From assembly GCA_934465535.1 (NCBI GenBank), contig CAKSKV010000005.1, forward strand, positions 1-64,000: 64,000 nucleotides of DNA. The letters run 5' to 3'. The stretch is from an uncultured Clostridia bacterium. GTDB lineage: Bacteria > Bacillota > Clostridia > Christensenellales > QALW01. This document shows, piece after piece, positions 52,479 through 60,119 of the stretch (its first letter is position 1; every line of letters begins with the position of its first letter). Under the pieces are notes generated by a model that did no database searches, was not told the DNA's origin, and saw only the letters and a program-made list of their open reading frames with translations. The translations under genes were made by a program, and so were the position numbers.

Positions 52479-53057
52479 CTAATCCCCCGCGCCCAGACAG
52501 GTGCAGCAGCAGCGCGCGCACAGCGAGGTTTCCGCACGCCCCCGCTGCGCGGCGCCGCGCAGTGCCGCTTCATACTCCTGCTGCACCCCGCGGGCATATT
52601 CCGCTTCGCCGCGGTAATCCGCATTATTCGGCTCCATGGCAGAGCACTGCTCAAAGCAGCTCTCCGCCTTTGCATGCCACCCCATTGCGCGGCAGACAAG
52701 TCCCATAAGAAAATACCACTGCGCATCCCTGTGCTCCATGCCCTCCAGCAGGCGTTTGGCACCTGCGGCATCGCCGGAATTGAGGCAGGCATTCACGCCG
52801 GAATAGCGATATTGCTTTTTCTCCCGTATGCCGCACTGCACAACACTGCTGCGGGCGCAGGCCTTTTCCCTTATGCGGCGGCGTATTTCGCCGTAGGCTT
52901 CGTTTATTTCCTTAAGCTTTTCCTGGGCAAGAAAGGCAAGCGGGTTGCCCGCATACTGATCGGGATGGTATCTGCGCACAAGCAGCCTGTACGCCGCCTT
53001 GATTTCGTCCTCCGTGGCAGTTATGTCCAGCCCCAGAACCTCAAAGGGATCTTTCAT
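52479..53057 (-). CDS. DnaJ-domain protein
   Basis: A 192-aa protein with an N-terminal J domain (1-65) including the YHPD motif needed to stimulate Hsp70. The region about 85-170 has two TPR-like helical hairpins (ACLNSGDAAGAKRLLEGM; AMGWHAKAESCFEQC). The C terminus is unusually Cys-rich (CARCCCTC). It overlaps the DUF5685 gene by 4 bp, so the two are coupled and the chaperone may serve that protein. Confidence 0.85.
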   Translation of the reverse strand: MKDPFEVLGLDITATEDEIKAAYRLLVRRYHPDQYAGNPLAFLAQEKLKEINEAYGEIRRRIREKACARSSVVQCGIREKKQYRYSGVNACLNSGDAAGAKRLLEGMEHRDAQWYFLMGLVCRAMGWHAKAESCFEQCSAMEPNNADYRGEAEYARGVQQEYEAALRGAAQRGRAETSLCARCCCTCLGAGD

Positions 53058-53884
53058 GCTTCCGCACCTCCCCGCGCACGAAGAAAAACCTCCCGTGTTA
53101 CTATTGGCAGACCCTGCGTGATAATATTCAGTATAATGGGCTTATTTTCCCCCTCAGGCAGCCGCCGAGCTGCATTTTCCGCCTCCTTAAGGGAGACATA
53201 CAGCGACCGCTCCACCGTTTCCAGCACCTTTTCCGGCGATGCCGTGCTTTCTTTCTGCGCTGCGGCAATGGGGTTAAAAACACCGCGAACCGCATCTTTT
53301 TTTATATCGTCGGCCGCATCCGTTATATACACCCACCTGCCCAAAGCATAGCCTATGGCATAACGCGTGTTATCCCCGCTTTGCATTGCGCAGAGGCTGC
53401 CCATTGCCCCGGCAAAGACATCGGCACACCTGTCAAGGCAGGGGCACCTCTCGCTTTCGAGACGGCGAAGTGCCGACAGCATACCACTGCATATACTGTT
53501 TTCCCGCGGAAGTTTATTACATGCGCATCTGTACGCATGTGCAATTGTGCCAAGCAGCGGGAATTTATACGGCTGTCCGTCCGCTATATCATCGGAAAGC
53601 TTATAATAGATAAGCAGCATATTAAGATATGCCGCCCTTTTTACCGCCGCAGAATTTACATAAAGCCCACGGCGAATTTCGGCTGCGCAGAAAAAAGGCT
53701 GCTGCGGGCTTTGCGCTCCGCAATCGTCAAGCAGGGCAAAAAACGCCGCCTCAAAGGAAAGAGTGCAGCGCCCGCAAAGCGTAAAGGCGCCAAGAGCACG
53801 GCAGACACCGCAATAATAGGCTTTATAGCGCCGCAGCTCCTTAAGCCGCATTTCATCATATGCACATCGGATATACCCGAACAT
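53054..53884 (-). CDS. DUF5685 family protein
   Basis: A 276-aa protein. N-terminal cysteines CGVC and CGRC may bind a metal. Two Asp-rich motifs, KLSDDIADG (near 95) and YITDAADDIKKD (near 190), in a helical protein resemble the paired motifs of squalene/phytoene and prenyl synthases, which bind Mg-diphosphate. Activity on isoprenoids is an inference. It lies in an operon with a DUF4282 membrane protein (1-bp overlap) and a DnaJ protein. Confidence 0.78.
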   Translation of the reverse strand: MFGYIRCAYDEMRLKELRRYKAYYCGVCRALGAFTLCGRCTLSFEAAFFALLDDCGAQSPQQPFFCAAEIRRGLYVNSAAVKRAAYLNMLLIYYKLSDDIADGQPYKFPLLGTIAHAYRCACNKLPRENSICSGMLSALRRLESERCPCLDRCADVFAGAMGSLCAMQSGDNTRYAIGYALGRWVYITDAADDIKKDAVRGVFNPIAAAQKESTASPEKVLETVERSLYVSLKEAENAARRLPEGENKPIILNIITQGLPIVTREVFLRARGGAEA

Positions 53885-54144
53885 CAGCCCTCATGCTTTG
53901 CAAAATAAACCGTGAGCGCCTCGCAGACGACGCGGATTACTATAAGCAAAAGCACAAAAAGGAACGGCGCCGTTATGAAGCGCCACAAGCCCGCCGCCAC
54001 GGCGCCCTGCGCCATTGTTACTATGCCGGATATGACGCCGTGAAAAAATGATCCGGCATCGGCTATAAGCAAGGCATAATAAAGTATGCGCACAAGCTTT
54101 GCCCCGTATATGCTGTCCAGTTTAAGGAAGCCCTTGAGATCCAT
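53884..54144 (-). CDS. DUF4282 family small membrane protein
   Basis: An 86-aa protein with two hydrophobic segments (about 18-38 and 55-78) and the FFHGVIS and FITAPFLFVLLLIVIRVVCE segments typical of DUF4282. First gene of the DUF4282-DUF5685-DnaJ operon. Confidence 0.75.
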   Translation of the reverse strand: MDLKGFLKLDSIYGAKLVRILYYALLIADAGSFFHGVISGIVTMAQGAVAAGLWRFITAPFLFVLLLIVIRVVCEALTVYFAKHEG

Positions 54145-54479
54145 ATATTTTCCTCCATATAACGCCTGCGGCGTTTTAGTACATAATAAAGGATTTTGGC
54201 TTTTTGCCCGCCCCGGTTTAATTATTCCCGGACAAAGAGCGGCATTTGAGCCGTATTTTAATTATATATCAAATGAATATAAATATAATAAGCAAATAAA
54301 AAAGCAATGCGGGCGGCTGAAGTTTTTTTGCAGCAGCCTGCCAACGCGGTATAAATGCTTTTTGAAAAGTATATCAAAGTATCCGCGCCGCGTCAATAAA
54401 AGGCCGCATGCAAAAAGCAAAATTCACAAAACGGCAAGCCGAAAAACAAAAAACCCGGCTGCATTTTCAGTCGGGATTT
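54145..54479. other. 335-bp gap with tRNA-Leu terminator
   Basis: It is AT-rich (54250-54300 nearly all A/T) with no gene I can support. At 54443-54475 the minus-strand sequence CCCGACTG, loop, CAGCCGGG and TTTTTT is the tRNA-Leu terminator. The AT-rich stretch may hold the promoter for the leftward DUF4282 operon. Confidence 0.5.
54443..54475 (-). terminator. Terminator of tRNA-Leu
   Basis: CCCGACTG and CAGCCGGG pair with one A-C mismatch, followed by TTTTTTG, 5 nt after the tRNA 3' end. Confidence 0.75.
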
Positions 54480-54566
54480 TGGTGCCGAAGACCGGGATCG
54501 AACCGGTACGGATTTTACTCCGCAGGATTTTAAGTCCTGTGCGTCTGCCTGTTCCGCCACTCCGGC
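54480..54566 (-). tRNA. tRNA-Leu (anticodon TAA)
   Basis: Acceptor GCCGGAG pairs with CTTCGGC. The anticodon stem-loop is CAGGA-CTTAAAA-TCCTG with anticodon TAA. A long variable arm and an encoded CCA end are present. Confidence 0.97.
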
Positions 54567-54628
54567 AAAGGGCATATCCGCACTTGCAAAAGCCGTGCAG
54601 ACACTGCCGCCCGTTGAGGGCAATGGAT

Positions 54629-54657
54629 ATAATACCACGCTTTACAAAAAAGCACAA
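54629..54657 (-). promoter_or_regulatory. Promoter of tRNA-Leu
   Basis: On the minus strand TTGTGC (54657-54652), 17-bp spacer, TATTAT (54634-54629), about 60 nt before the tRNA. Confidence 0.65.
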
Positions 54658-54702
54658 CAGCTTTTGCATTTATTGCATTGCTGTTTTTGCATTATTGCGT
54701 TA

Positions 54703-55155
54703 TTACCTTCTTGCCCCGACATACCTTGAAGAGCCGCAGCCGAGAATGAGGACAAACACGGACGGGAAAAAGAACAGCCCCAGCCCGAAGGGTATGCCGT
54801 GTCCGTAGGCGCGGGAAAGCTTTATGTTTTCGATAAAGGCTATCACCCCTGCTGCAAAGGCCATTATTCCCGCCCCCAAAACGGCATAGCGGTTATTCGG
54901 CAGCCAATACTCAAGCGCCTGTGCCGCAGCCTGCAGAAGCACGCTTATCCAGAACCAGCAGGGACGCCAGGATATTTTATAAAGAACATGCATATTGTAT
55001 ATGGGAATTATGGATTTCCAACCGCTTTGCCCGGCTTTTGTGAATATTCTCCACCATCCCACTATTACCATTATAAACAATACAACGCTGAGAAAGCTGA
55101 AGAACACCGATGTAAATATATAGGCCGTTAAAAAGCCCCATATTGCCGTTATCAT
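54703..55155 (-). CDS. DUF5684-type small membrane protein
   Basis: A 150-aa protein with about four membrane helices. The GWWRIFTKAGQSGWKSIIPIYN segment (given as family landmark in part: KAGQSGWKSIIPIYN) and a final FFFPSVFVLILGCGSSRY are typical of DUF5684/signal-peptidase-associated small membrane proteins. Function unknown. Confidence 0.75.
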   Translation of the reverse strand: MITAIWGFLTAYIFTSVFFSFLSVVLFIMVIVGWWRIFTKAGQSGWKSIIPIYNMHVLYKISWRPCWFWISVLLQAAAQALEYWLPNNRYAVLGAGIMAFAAGVIAFIENIKLSRAYGHGIPFGLGLFFFPSVFVLILGCGSSRYVGARR

Positions 55156-55299
55156 AATTTTTTCTCCTTTTATACTTTATTTAAGCACTGCTTATATATT
55201 TTTCACTTTTGCTGTGTTTATTACGCTTTTTCGGGTATTTTTCTTGAAAAAACAGCATTTTTAACTGAATTTTGCGGTATTTTGCCGTTTTAATTATCT

Positions 55300-55950
55300 T
55301 TACTGCCGTGCAGGGGATGCGTTTTTTTCTTCCGCACTGCGGGAAAACACACACCCGCAATAATTCTGCCGATACAGCCCGTACTGCCGGCTGAGCTCTA
55401 TGGAGCGCTGATAGCCGCCGCGCTTTTTGAAATCGGAGGGCATATAGCATGTTCCCGCCTGCTGCGCCGCCGAAAGACCGATCTCATTTATTACTGCGGC
55501 ATTTTTATGCGGGCTGACGGTAAGAGTGGTGGCAAAAAAATCAAAGCCGTTTTGCGCCGCGTAGCGCGCGCTTTTTTCAAGGCGCAGCCCGAAGCACGCC
55601 CGGCAGCGTTCTCCGCCCTCGGGCGCACTCTCCATACCGCGCGAGATGCGGAAGAATTCCGCGGAGGGGGTATCGTCCCCCACCACCGTAACACCGGAGC
55701 AGAACGGCGCCTGCCGCACAAGACGGCAAAGCTCGTCAAAGCGCTTTTTATACTCCTGCGGGCCCGTGATATTCGGGTTTGAAAAAAACACCGTAATATC
55801 AAAATATGCCGTAAGATATTCCAGAACATAGCTTGAGCAGGGTGCGCAGCAGGCATGAAGCAATAAACGGCTGCGCGGACTTCCGCTCGGCTTTTGCTGC
55901 TCCCTGACAATAAATTCATCGGTATAAAGCTGATAATTTATTTTATTCAC
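55300..55950 (-). CDS. queH: Epoxyqueuosine reductase QueH
   Basis: A 216-aa enzyme of the last queuosine step. Conserved cysteines are in LLLHACCAPCSSYVLE (near 30-45), GGERCRACFGLRLE (near 112-125) and QNYCGCVFS near the C terminus, which together bind a 4Fe-4S cluster and a second metal. GTG 55950 has AAGGCGG upstream. It replaces the cobalamin-dependent QueG. Confidence 0.94.
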   Translation of the reverse strand: MNKINYQLYTDEFIVREQQKPSGSPRSRLLLHACCAPCSSYVLEYLTAYFDITVFFSNPNITGPQEYKKRFDELCRLVRQAPFCSGVTVVGDDTPSAEFFRISRGMESAPEGGERCRACFGLRLEKSARYAAQNGFDFFATTLTVSPHKNAAVINEIGLSAAQQAGTCYMPSDFKKRGGYQRSIELSRQYGLYRQNYCGCVFSRSAEEKNASPARQ

Positions 55951-56126
55951 GCATTTTGCCGCCTTTTGTTATAGTATTTTCGCCGGTATTTTGCATTTTG
56001 CATGCGCCGCTGCATAACATCATCATATATTATAGCATCATTCGGCATTGAGGTAATCTGTTTTTTATACTTTTTCGGGCTTACAGATGGATGCCGGGCG
56101 GAGCCTTTGCCGTACGGCATTTATCT

Positions 56127-56155
56127 TTGACTAATTGAGCTTATAATGATAGAAT
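56127..56155 (+). promoter_or_regulatory. Promoter of the lrp-aminotransferase-trmL operon
   Basis: TTGACT (56127-56132), 17-bp spacer, TAGAAT (56150-56155), about 55 nt before the lrp start. Confidence 0.75.
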
Positions 56156-56164
56156 AATTAAAAT

Positions 56165-56189
56165 CACAAAGCAAGGCTTATGCTTTGTG
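56165..56189. promoter_or_regulatory. Inverted repeat in the lrp leader
   Basis: CACAAAGC and GCTTTGTG form a perfect 8-bp repeat around 9 nt, starting 10 nt after the -10 box. It has no T-run and is likely an operator, possibly for the Lrp protein itself. Confidence 0.5.
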
Positions 56190-56209
56190 CCGTTACGGAG
56201 GGCAATGCA

Positions 56210-56701
56210 ATGGATAATACGGATATTTCTGTTCTTGAGCTTCTTGTGAGCGATGCACGCCACACGGATGAGGAACTGGCTGTTATGCTGGGAATACCGC
56301 TGGCGGAGCTGCGCGAGCGCAAGGAAAAGCTGGAAAAGGACGGCGTTATAATAGGTTACAGTGCCGTTGTAAACACGGAAAAGCTGGAAAATGACAATGT
56401 AAGCGCGCTTATTGAGGTGAAGGCCATTCCGCAGCGCGGCTGCGGCTTTGACGAAATAGCCGAGCAGCTGTATCAGTTTGACGAGGTGAAATCCTGCTAT
56501 CTTATGAGCGGGGCCTACGACCTTATGCTGATAGTGGAGGGCAAGAACATAAACGCCGTGGCGCGCTTTGTTTCCGAGCGGCTTTCCATACTGGACAATG
56601 TTCAAAGCTGCGCCACTCATTTTATTCTTAAGCGCTACAAGTGCAGCGGCAGGGTGTTTGTAAAGGAAAGCAGCGACAAGAGATTGGTGGTGTCCCCGTG
56701 A
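56210..56701 (+). CDS. Lrp/AsnC family transcriptional regulator
   Basis: A 163-aa protein from ATG 56210 behind GGAGGG. An N-terminal winged helix (LLVSDARHTDEELAVMLGIP) is followed by the RAM/AsnC ligand domain (about 65-150, with YLMSGAYDLMLIVEG). It overlaps the aminotransferase gene by 4 bp (GTGA), so it probably regulates that gene in response to an amino acid. Confidence 0.92.
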   Translation: MDNTDISVLELLVSDARHTDEELAVMLGIPLAELRERKEKLEKDGVIIGYSAVVNTEKLENDNVSALIEVKAIPQRGCGFDEIAEQLYQFDEVKSCYLMSGAYDLMLIVEGKNINAVARFVSERLSILDNVQSCATHFILKRYKCSGRVFVKESSDKRLVVSP

Positions 56702-57879
56702 ACCTGGAAAACCTGATATCGGACAATGCGCGGGATATACAGCCCTCTCCCATAAGAAAATTCTTTGATATAGTAAAAACCATGGAGGGCGCGATATCAC
56801 TGGGCATAGGCGAGCCGGATTTTGTTACGCCCTGGCACATACGGGATGCGGCGATAAGCTCAATAAATAACGGAGAGACCTCCTACACGGCAAATGCGGG
56901 AACCCCCGAGCTGAGGAGCGCCGTAAGCCGCTATCTCAGCAAGCGCTTCGGGCTTGAATATGATATATCGCAAATTATCGTTACGGTGGGCGCAAGCGAA
57001 GCCATTGACCTTGCAATGCGCGCGCTTATAAACCCCGGCGATGAGGTGATTATCCCCGACCCCAGCTATATTTCCTACGCGCCCAATGTGCGGCTTGTAT
57101 ACGGCCGCGCGGTGCCGCTGCCCACCTACGCCTCCGACGGCTTCAGCATAACGCCGGAAAACCTTAAAAAGGCAATAACCCCACGCACAAAGGCGTTGGT
57201 GCTGCCCTATCCGAACAACCCCACCGGCGGCATAATGACGCGCGAGCAGCTGGAGCTTATTGCTGAGGTGCTGGAGCACACCGATATAGCGGTTATAGCG
57301 GATGAGATATACGGCGAGCTTACCTACGGCGGCGAGCACGCCTCCATTGCACAGATACCGGGAATGAAGGAGCGCACGGTTTTAATAAGCGGTTTTTCCA
57401 AGGCTTTTGCCATGACGGGCTGGCGCATAGGCTTCCTTGCCGCGGCACCTCAGCTTGTAAAGCCCATGCTTAAGATACATCAATATGTTATAATGTGTAC
57501 CTCCACCATGAGTCAGGCGGCCGCAACGGAAGCGCTTGTATCCAACCTTGACAATAATTTTGAGGATATAGCCAAAATGCGCAACTCCTACAATATGCGC
57601 AGGCGGTATATTCACAAAAGCCTGAACGACATGGGGCTTGCATGCTTTGAGCCGCGCGGGGCGTTTTATGTATTTCCCTGCATACGCTCAAGCGGGCTTA
57701 GCAGCGAGGAATTTGCCACAAGCCTGCTGCACAGCAAAAAAATAGCCGTGGTGCCCGGCAACGCCTTCGGCGAAAGCGGAGAAGGCTATGTACGCTGCTC
57801 CTACGCCGCCTCAATGGACGACATACGCGAAGCAATGAAGCGGATAGCGGAGTTTTTGAAAGAGAGAAAGACCAAATGA
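56698..57879 (+). CDS. Pyridoxal-phosphate aminotransferase, class I/II
   Basis: A 393-aa enzyme from GTG 56698. The PLP lysine is in LISGFSKAFAMTGWRIGF (near 235). Other marks are SLGIGEPDFVTPWHI (near 35), VTVGASEAIDLAMRA (near 100), YPNNPTGG (near 175) and IADEIYGELTY (near 200). It resembles PatA/AspC-type aromatic or aspartate aminotransferases. Substrate is not defined by sequence. It is coupled to the Lrp regulator and overlaps trmL by 4 bp. Confidence 0.93.
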   Translation: MNLENLISDNARDIQPSPIRKFFDIVKTMEGAISLGIGEPDFVTPWHIRDAAISSINNGETSYTANAGTPELRSAVSRYLSKRFGLEYDISQIIVTVGASEAIDLAMRALINPGDEVIIPDPSYISYAPNVRLVYGRAVPLPTYASDGFSITPENLKKAITPRTKALVLPYPNNPTGGIMTREQLELIAEVLEHTDIAVIADEIYGELTYGGEHASIAQIPGMKERTVLISGFSKAFAMTGWRIGFLAAAPQLVKPMLKIHQYVIMCTSTMSQAAATEALVSNLDNNFEDIAKMRNSYNMRRRYIHKSLNDMGLACFEPRGAFYVFPCIRSSGLSSEEFATSLLHSKKIAVVPGNAFGESGEGYVRCSYAASMDDIREAMKRIAEFLKERKTK

Positions 57880-58355
57880 ATATAGTGTTGGTGGAGCCGG
57901 AGATCCCGCAGAACACCGGCAATATTTCCCGCACCTGCGCCTGTACGGATTCCGTACTGCATCTTGTGGGAAGGTTGGGCTTTTCCACGGATGATAAGCA
58001 GCTGAAGCGCTGCGGGCTTGATTATTGGAAGCTGCTTGATATACGCTATTACGACTCTTGGGAGGATTTTGCGCAGAAAAATCCGGGGCGCTATTGGTTC
58101 TGCACCACCAAGGCTCCCAAAAGCTACACCTCGGTGCAGTATGATAAGGACGATTATCTGGTTTTCGGCAAGGAAACAAAGGGGCTGCCCGAGGAGCTGC
58201 TGCGGGCCAACCTAAACAGCTGCATCCGTATTCCCATGCTGCCGGCGGCGCGTTCGCTGAACCTTTCGAATTCCGTTGCCATAGTGCTTTACGAAGCGCT
58301 GCGCCAAACGGAATTTTTCGGGCTTTCGGACCGGGGCAGGCTTTCCGAAACATAG
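57876..58355 (+). CDS. trmL: tRNA (cytidine/uridine-34 2'-O)-methyltransferase
   Basis: A 159-aa SPOUT methyltransferase. It begins MNIVLVEPEIPQNTGNISRTC and carries the knotted C-terminal SAM site LVFGKETKGLPEEL, IRIPMLPAARSLNLSNSVAI (20 residues). It methylates the wobble base of tRNA-Leu. Confidence 0.94.
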   Translation: MNIVLVEPEIPQNTGNISRTCACTDSVLHLVGRLGFSTDDKQLKRCGLDYWKLLDIRYYDSWEDFAQKNPGRYWFCTTKAPKSYTSVQYDKDDYLVFGKETKGLPEELLRANLNSCIRIPMLPAARSLNLSNSVAIVLYEALRQTEFFGLSDRGRLSET

Positions 58356-58371
58356 AATTTATACGAATTAT

Positions 58372-58415
58372 AAAAACACGGCTTCCGGCACACCCGGTAA
58401 ACCGTGTTTTTAATT
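58372..58415. terminator. Terminator after trmL
   Basis: AAAACACGG and CCGTGTTTT with a loop that itself pairs (CCGG/CCGG), followed by TTAATTTT. It separates trmL from the convergent 58448 gene. Confidence 0.8.
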
Positions 58416-58447
58416 TTCTTCACCGTATTATGGTTATTCAGAGGCTC

Positions 58448-58639
58448 TCAGTCGTCCTGCCCGCTGTCGGCATCGGCATATTCGTCAAGGATAACATCGG
58501 TAATTTCGATTTCGGCATAATCTCTGTTGTCCTCAATGCATTTGCCGCAGTTATCGCATATTTTTGACGGATCAAGGTCGCATCTGCTGCATTCCCCGCA
58601 CTCGGTGCAGGTGCGGTCATATAAAACGCACTGCCTCAT
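58448..58639 (-). CDS. Small Cys-rich protein
   Basis: A 63-aa protein with eight cysteines, including CTECGECSRCDLD and CDNCGKC, followed by an acidic tail. Spacing suggests two metal (Zn or Fe-S) sites. It overlaps the DUF1292 gene by 4 bp (ATGA). It belongs with the ireB-ruvX-DUF1292 operon. Function unknown. Confidence 0.8.
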   Translation of the reverse strand: MRQCVLYDRTCTECGECSRCDLDPSKICDNCGKCIEDNRDYAEIEITDVILDEYADADSGQDD

Positions 58640-58965
58640 TGCTCTTCCCCGTCCTGCATATCAGTGTCTTCTTCGCCGTCATCGTTATCGTTATAGCCGT
58701 TTTCCTCCATGAAAACATCGTAAAGCTCGTTTAACAGCACCTCGTTTGTAACGCTGTTGAAGATGATATCCTGATAGGTCTCCTCATACTCGGTAATGTA
58801 GAGCTCCTGCTCGTCATCGTCCTGCTGATCGCTGCGAACGAAATATACATAGGTATGTCCGTCGTAATCAATTATGTCCATCAGGGTATAATCCACGGCG
58901 TTGCCGTCGTCATCCCTGAGCGTAAGAACCATTCCCTTATGTACGGGTTTATTCTTATCCAGCAT
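58636..58965 (-). CDS. DUF1292 family protein (YrzB-like)
   Basis: A 109-aa acidic protein from ATG 58965 behind GGAGGAACAT; eight upstream codons lie in ruvX. The core LTLRDDDGNAVDYTLMDII.YDGHTYVYF matches DUF1292, usually encoded after ruvX in Firmicutes. The C terminus is Asp/Glu-rich. Function unknown. Confidence 0.9.
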   Translation of the reverse strand: MLDKNKPVHKGMVLTLRDDDGNAVDYTLMDIIDYDGHTYVYFVRSDQQDDDEQELYITEYEETYQDIIFNSVTNEVLLNELYDVFMEENGYNDNDDGEEDTDMQDGEEQ

Positions 58966-58966
58966 T

Positions 58967-59392
58967 TTATGTTCCTCCGTTTGCGTCAAGAAAATTTTGC
59001 AGAATAATCTGCGCTGCCAGCTTGTCTATATTCTGTTTGCGTTTTTTTCTGGACAGATCAGCCTCAAGCATATAGGTTTCCGCCGCCACGGATGTTAAGC
59101 GCTCGTCAAAATACAGTATTTCAAAACCAAGCTCCCGCAGTTTTTTAAGCAATATCTCGTTTTTTGCGGCCTGCTCATGCTCGCCGCCGTCAAGGTGCGA
59201 CGGCAGCCCGGCAACGATCGTCTGCGCGCCGTAGGCGCGTGCCAGGGAAGCAATATGCTCCGCGTCGGCCGCTATGTTTATTCTTGTGTAGGTTTCCAGC
59301 CCGTTTGCGAGAAAACCGGTTGCAGAGGCCGCAATGCCTATTCTGCGATCTCCGATATCAAGGCCTATAAAAGCTTTATTCTTCATCGGCAT
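58967..59392 (-). CDS. ruvX: Putative pre-16S rRNA nuclease/Holliday junction resolvase RuvX
   Basis: A 141-aa YqgF protein. It begins AFIGLDIGDRRIGIAASA and has the catalytic acidic sites VAGLPSHLDG and YFDERLTS. ATG 59392 overlaps ireB by 17 bp; ATG 59386 is an equally good start. Confidence 0.95.
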   Translation of the reverse strand: MPMKNKAFIGLDIGDRRIGIAASATGFLANGLETYTRINIAADAEHIASLARAYGAQTIVAGLPSHLDGGEHEQAAKNEILLKKLRELGFEILYFDERLTSVAAETYMLEADLSRKKRKQNIDKLAAQIILQNFLDANGGT

Positions 59393-59642
59393 TCCCGCAG
59401 TTGTTTTTAAGATAAAAATCCACCAGCTCCTCCAGAAGCTCGTTGCGGTCTATACGCCGTATCAGGGAGCGGGCGTTATTATAGCCGGTGATATATGTCG
59501 GATCGCCCGATATCATATATCCGACTATCTGATTTACCGGATCGTACCCTTTGTCCGAAAGCGCACGGTATACTACGGACAGTATCCTGTTGATCTCGGC
59601 GTTATCTCTGCTTCTCTCAAATTGTACGGTATCCTGATTCAA
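59376..59642 (-). CDS. ireB: IreB family regulatory phosphoprotein
   Basis: An 88-aa protein from TTG 59642 with AAGGATG upstream. VYRALSDKGYDPVNQIVGYMISGDPTYIT (in parts) is diagnostic. In Enterococcus the homologue is phosphorylated by IreK on N-terminal threonines; here Thr5 (NQDTVQF) is a candidate. First gene of the ireB-ruvX-DUF1292-Cys-rich operon. Confidence 0.94.
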   Translation of the reverse strand: MNQDTVQFERSRDNAEINRILSVVYRALSDKGYDPVNQIVGYMISGDPTYITGYNNARSLIRRIDRNELLEELVDFYLKNNCGNADEE

Positions 59643-59711
59643 GCGATCACATCCTTCGTAATTTTTATAATATTATAAAACAAAAGCCGATAAATAGCAA
59701 TATAAATAGAA

Positions 59712-59752
59712 TAAAAATGTGCGGCGTGCCGCAATATCGGACGCCGCGCACT
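59712..59752 (-). terminator. Terminator of the 50-aa protein gene
   Basis: On the minus strand GTGCGCGGCGT pairs with ACGCCGCAC (one bulge), followed by ATTTTTATT. Confidence 0.65.
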
Positions 59753-59765
59753 TCATTGCAGCCGA

Positions 59766-59918
59766 TTACAGCCCGATTTTGTGAGCGCAGGACATTATTT
59801 TGCGCTGCGCCATCCGGCAGGCTCTTTTTACCTTAGGGCAATTTGCCGCCGCCATTGCCGCAGCACCCGCCGCAGCGCCCATAGCCGCACCCATCATCAT
59901 AAAGCCGATAGATTTCAT
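59766..59918 (-). CDS. Small Ala/Gly/Met-rich membrane protein
   Basis: A 50-aa protein from ATG 59918 with GGAGGTGAAGAA upstream. Residues about 4-26 form a helix rich in Ala, Gly and Met (MMMGAAMGAAAGAAAMAA) with GxxxG-like spacing. A basic, Cys-containing tail follows. Such short ORFs with a strong ribosome site recur in Clostridia. Function unknown. Confidence 0.7.
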   Translation of the reverse strand: MKSIGFMMMGAAMGAAAGAAAMAAANCPKVKRACRMAQRKIMSCAHKIGL

Positions 59919-60049
59919 TTCTTCACCTCCAAGCGTGCTTATTATTTGCAATTGTGCGTCTTTAATGTATTTTTTGCGCTTTTATTCCTTTATCTTTTTG
60001 ATTTTTTCCGTGCCGCCGATGCAAAGCCCGACTGTACAAAAGATGCAGA

Positions 60050-60083
60050 ACAAAAAAGACTCCGCCCGTTCAAAGCGAAGTCT
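60050..60083 (-). terminator. Terminator of the binding-protein gene
   Basis: On the minus strand AGACTTCGC, 8-nt loop, GCGGAGTCT, then TTTTTT. Confidence 0.85.
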
Positions 60084-60119
60084 TTGCGCTTGTTTATATG
60101 CTTTTATTTTGCGCCGCGC

